DNA from: Siniperca chuatsi
Lineage: Eukaryota; Chordata; Actinopteri; Centrarchiformes; Sinipercidae
Length of the DNA: 64,000 bases
Direction: 5' to 3'
Assembly (NCBI RefSeq): GCF_020085105.1
Contig: NC_058046.1
Span: forward strand, 2,620,175 to 2,684,174
Below, piece by piece: positions 60,259-64,000 of the stretch. Position 1 is the stretch's first letter; every line of letters begins with the position of its first letter. A program made the position numbers and the translations under genes. Under the pieces are notes generated by a model. It was not told the DNA's origin. It was given only the letters and a program-made list of their open reading frames with translations, and searched no databases.

Positions 60259-61430
60259 AGTACTGTAATAGCAGTACTAATAGCATTCGTAGTAGCAGTA
60301 GCAATAGTAGTAGTAGTAGTGCAGCTTTCCGTCTCCTGTCTGTCTGTCTGTCTGTCTGTCCTGTTGCACAACTCTCTGACAGCAGCAGTGTGTTAATGCG
60401 ACACCACCCAGCAACAGCTTGCAACACAACAAACTTCTCCAGGGAGGATGGGGAATATTTCTGCTGCTATGTGAAACCTCATATCTGCAAATGCTGTGTT
60501 CTTCAGGACTGAAGCAAAGGAAACTTCCTTTCTCCCCCGATATCCATGCAGTAATCACACCAGCTGGCTTCTCACCAAGTCTGAAGGCTCTGGGAGTCAC
60601 AAGACTCAGCTCCGCACACGGAGGACCACAGAAAAAGGGAAAAACACCACCCAAACTGCAGTTGCACGGTTTCTTTCTGACAGCAGTGATGTGAAACGTC
60701 TTCTTTTTTTTTCGGTGACTCTGCTCTTCCTCAACATGCTGCATATTTCCATGAATAACATCAGGGGAGGTGACCTTTTGTTCCCAAACACAAACTCTGA
60801 GAGCAGACAGCAAACACACACACACACACACACACACATGCAAACAGATGTGAACACACAAGTAAAACACACTGCATCAGAAACTCCCTGACACTCAAAA
60901 GCTACGTTCACAAACCCTATGTAGTCGGTTTTATGTCCTTGTTGCTGCTTGTGTTGTTTCTGATTGTTATGGAGTACATCAGAAAAAACTCATTTTTTAA
61001 TTATTTCATGATGAGGGTAAACTCTGGGTTACTCACTGTAAGGCTGGAGAGGACGTGCACGTATTTATCTCTGACATTTTGTTTTCACATAACAACTTTT
61101 GTTTTCCTGTGATTATGAAATAATTATTTCATCAGCAAAAAGACAACAGATCAAGAAATAATAAGAGCTCTAAAGAAAACAAGTTTATTAAGATTTATTG
61201 AGATCATGAAATCACTTCCTCACGATCATGAGAAAATATCTTACATTTCATCATCTGGCCCTCATTACAAGTAAAGCCCTGTTTCAGCACAGAGTATTAG
61301 CTCTCTGATAATGTTAAATATTGCTGCACATAAAGTATATATTTTCAGTTTAATGTAGGCCCACTGTGCCTACAGTATGTTAAAGTATAGGCTTGTATAG
61401 TGTTTGTATTTTACATTGTCTATGCTGCCA
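60259..61430. other. Non-coding stretch with short tandem repeats
   Basis: Contains (CTGT)n at about 60,336-60,362 and (CA)n at 60,810-60,838. No supported exon; the 197-codon minus-strand frame is built from these tracts. Confidence 0.45.
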
Positions 61431-61960
61431 AATGGTAGCCATGTTAGTTGGAAAACAGTTTTATCTCTTTACTTAACTGCCACAACTTATTAACGATTCG
61501 GCCAGTGTGTGGGCTCACGTAGAAACCAATTGGTGCTAGTGTTTTGATGCCCATCAGAGGCAGGCAGAGGCCGGTCCAGACTGAGGCTGGATAGGGCACT
61601 GAGCAGAGGGGAGTCTCGGACATGGTCCCCCGCCTTCCACTGGCTCTGCCCTCCACTCACCCCCTCCTCCTCTTTCGTCTTCTTCTTCTCCTTCAGCCCT
61701 TTGCAGCTGTTCTTCTGCTTCTGGCTGCGGGGCACAGTGCCCACGTGTGTATGGCGACCTTTCGTAGTATTAAGTATTTGTCAAAAATGTATGGCATGTA
61801 GGAGCCTATAGAGTTGCGAAGTAGCCGCTGGTTCGGGGAGTGCTTTTCCCCACTCCGTATTCCCATTTCAGAATTTTCTTTAAACGATATCCTCAGTGCT
61901 GTTAAACATAGAAAAATGCGACCCACCTGGATAATGGAACAAGTGAGCGTGAGATCTGCA
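61430..61960 (-). other. Unidentified block with a Lys-rich open stretch
   Basis: On the minus strand a frame around 61,640-61,750 reads a Lys/Glu-rich peptide (SQKQKNSCKGLKEKKKTKEE) and ends at a GGGG|GTGAGT donor-like site. Neighbouring text ('ccgctggttcggggagtgc') looks like a repeat I cannot name. It may be a degenerate mobile element or a pseudogene fragment; no function is assigned. Confidence 0.25.
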
Positions 61961-62430
61961 GGCGAGTTGGTCCAGCGTCAGCGGCAATGCGGGCGTTGCA
62001 GCAGACCGTCGAGGTGACGAGGGAGCTGAGCCAGAAGGCAAAGCTCTCGATTTACCACTGGATCTGCGTTCCAACCCTCACCTGCGGTCGTGAGCTTTGG
62101 GTAGCGACCGATGGAATGAGACTGCGGGTACAAGTGGCTGAAATGAGTTTCCTCCGTAGGGAGTCTGGGCTCAGCCTTAGAGACAGGGTAAGGAGCTGGT
62201 TCAGGTATCTGATCGGGATGCCTCCTGGGTTCCTTCCTTTTGGAGGTTTTCAGGCCATGTCCAGCTGGTAGGAGACCCCTGGGTAGAGATTATAAATCTC
62301 ATCTGGTTTGGGATCCCCAAAGAAGAGCTGGAAAACAGTCCTGGGGAGGGGGACGTCTGGGCTACCTTACTTAGCCTGCTGCCCTCACGACCCGGCCACG
62401 GATAAGCGGCAGAAAATGGACGGATGGATC
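61960..62430 (+). mobile_element. LINE (non-LTR retrotransposon) 3' fragment, degenerate
   Basis: 'ctggatctgcgttccaaccc', 'tcacctgcggtcgtgagctt', 'gaaatgagtttcctccgtag' and the end 'cggataagcggcagaaaatg' plus 'gacggatgga' are a well-known 3' end of fish non-LTR retrotransposons. The part frame at 61,987-62,271 is reverse-transcriptase C-terminal-type sequence (for example TLTCGRELW). Internal pieces are deleted, so it is a dead copy. Confidence 0.75.
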
Positions 62431-62494
62431 AGAGAGCTATTGTGACTAACTAATGCTAGCACGTTCCTGGCTTGCAAGTGTGTTAGCCGTTAGC

Positions 62495-62840
62495 TCACCA
62501 TTTCACTGTGCCACTTCCTTTGGGTGACCGGGTCTTAAAGGTTTGTCTGTGCAAATGGACAGCCATCGGCACGTGGATTTCACAAACGTCTCGGTGAAAC
62601 AGACTACTTGTTCGACTGATAAGCTCTTCAACAGATTTTATCTTCTCAGTTTGGTGAAGGACAGCTGTGGACATCAGTGAGACCATGACAGCAGACCACG
62701 GCCACAGTGAACCTCTGCGCTGCATCGTCGTGGTCCACAGAAAGTCCGAGCTGTTGGGGAAACGCCCTCCGCCTGGGGGCTGCACTCCCCAAACCAGCAT
62801 CAGGTTTTACAGCGCTTCCTGCTCCTTCAGCCAGCAACTC
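62495..62840. other. Open but unassigned segment
   Basis: Open on both strands for about 300 bases; the minus-strand frame contains TEKIKSVEELISRTSSLFHR. I recognise no family and see no consistent splice sites joining it to sh2d3c. It could be part of an upstream gene or chance. Confidence 0.2.
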
Positions 62841-62870
62841 TTACACCGCTGCGTGAGACACACTCGTAAC

Positions 62871-62872
62871 AT

Positions 62873-62906
<34 letters not shown>
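62871..62906. repeat. (CA)n microsatellite
   Basis: A CA run of about 36 bases. Seen directly. Confidence 0.95.
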
Positions 62907-62911
<5 letters not shown>

Positions 62912-63334
62912 GACACTAGCTGTGGTTTGAAGCTTTAATAACCCAAAACTAATGTTGCACCATCTGCATGCGTCCACACAGAGCAGAGGCTGTTGAGATT
63001 TAGAAACAAACACAAAGTGGAAAACAAACGTTTTAAATGAAAGTCGAGGTTAACCACTTCTCAATAACCACTTCTGTTCTGACTGATTCATAAACTGGAA
63101 AACAGAACTGACGTGGCGGCACAATCAGGTCAGGAAATCACCCGCTGCTGATGACATTCAGGTCAGTTGTGGTGAGTCAGTGACCATCTTTCATCATCAT
63201 CGTTTACACACCAGACTTCAGAGTTTCCCCCAGAAAATTATTAATTTCAGCGAATGATTACTTATTACTGCAAACCCAATGTACGATCAATCAACCAATC
63301 ACCTGCTGAGCTGAATCTGACTGATCCTGATGCA

Positions 63335-63336
<2 letters not shown>

Positions 63337-63424
<88 letters not shown>
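63337..63424. repeat. (TA)n microsatellite
   Basis: A pure TA run of about 88 bases, able to extrude as a cruciform and prone to length change and sequencing error. Confidence 0.97.
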
Positions 63425-63428
<4 letters not shown>

Positions 63429-64000
63429 CGCTTTATATAAATACTCAGTCTTTGTTGTGGGATGAAGCACCACGGCTCATTTTCCCTGAAGTCTAATATT
63501 ATATTTCATACAATTATGATACTATCTTCTGATATTAGCCCAGGTGCTCCTTCTTCAGGTGAGGCTGAGCGCCTCCACTATAAAACACTGCAGGAAACCA
63601 GGGGACTTTCATAATGCCAATAAACACTTTTCCTTTTAGTCAGCTTCAACAATCTGAGAAAACTATTATGTTACTGCCTGAAGAAGACATTTAAACTGTA
63701 AGATGATATAAGAAAAGACCTGGTGTCCTTACACCTGACTGTAATGGTCTGAGATCAAAGTCAGGTGTGAAGCAGGTGGGACAGGCAGGATGAGGTCAAA
63801 CAGGCTGCTGCATCTCTGCCAAAGAAGCCTTATCACTATTCTGACTGGAGCCAGAGCAGGATCAAATTCCTCTTATGTAACACACCGTCTGGTCCAGTTT
63901 CACATTCAGCCTGCACCCCTGCATGTAACACACAGACAGACAGACCGACTGTGGACCAGCCTGCCCCCCCACCCGACTCCAACGTCGACCAGTCCTAAAG
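63425..64000. other. Window end, no feature seen
   Basis: No exon or repeat is recognised. The sh2d3c promoter or first exon may lie beyond this end. Confidence 0.4.

Noticed and set aside
60277..60870. 197-codon minus-strand frame
   Set aside because: Built from (CA)n, (CTGT)n and (TAG)n tracts.
62495..62840. Upstream coding exon of sh2d3c
   Set aside because: No resemblance to the SH2D3C N-terminus and no matching phase or splice sites found.

Overview
The window is vertebrate nuclear DNA, most likely from a percomorph-type teleost. The evidence is split genes with GT-AG introns, abundant (CA)n/(GT)n microsatellites, several dispersed repeats typical of fish, and a single-exon-type UGT5 glucuronosyltransferase of the teleost kind. 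There is no sign of bacterial, plasmid or phage sequence.

Layout. At 1.5-5.6 kb on the + strand is a complete five-exon ptrh1 (peptidyl-tRNA hydrolase 1). From about 5.6 to 31.3 kb I find no protein-coding exon. This interval does contain a clear mir-219-2 hairpin (16,001-16,092, + strand) just downstream of a GC-rich, promoter-like block at 14.9-16.2 kb, along with several AT-motif-rich segments that may be regulatory, and repeats. At 31.3-34.4 kb on the - strand is a complete five-exon torsin gene, best matched to tor2a. At 36.6-56.9 kb, also on the - strand, lie ten exons of sh2d3c (an NSP-family SH2/GEF-like adaptor), complete at the 3' end; its first exon(s) are not found and may lie beyond the window. 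A complete UGT5-type gene (48,056-49,636, + strand) sits inside the large sh2d3c intron in the opposite orientation. From 56.9 to 64 kb the sequence is non-coding and repeat-rich.

The order ptrh1 - tor2a - sh2d3c with mir-219-2 nearby matches the gene content of human 9q34.11, so this looks like an ordinary conserved synteny block. I found no exons of STXBP1, CFAP157 or TTC16, the human neighbours. The genes are functionally unrelated: recycling of stalled peptidyl-tRNA, an ER/nuclear-envelope AAA+ ATPase, Cas-binding adaptor signalling, and ER glucuronidation. The one arrangement that suggests regulation is the miRNA locus in its large gene-free interval.

All exon boundaries were worked out by hand from GT/AG sites, reading phase and family similarity. 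Repeat family names are recalled patterns and were not searched against a database.
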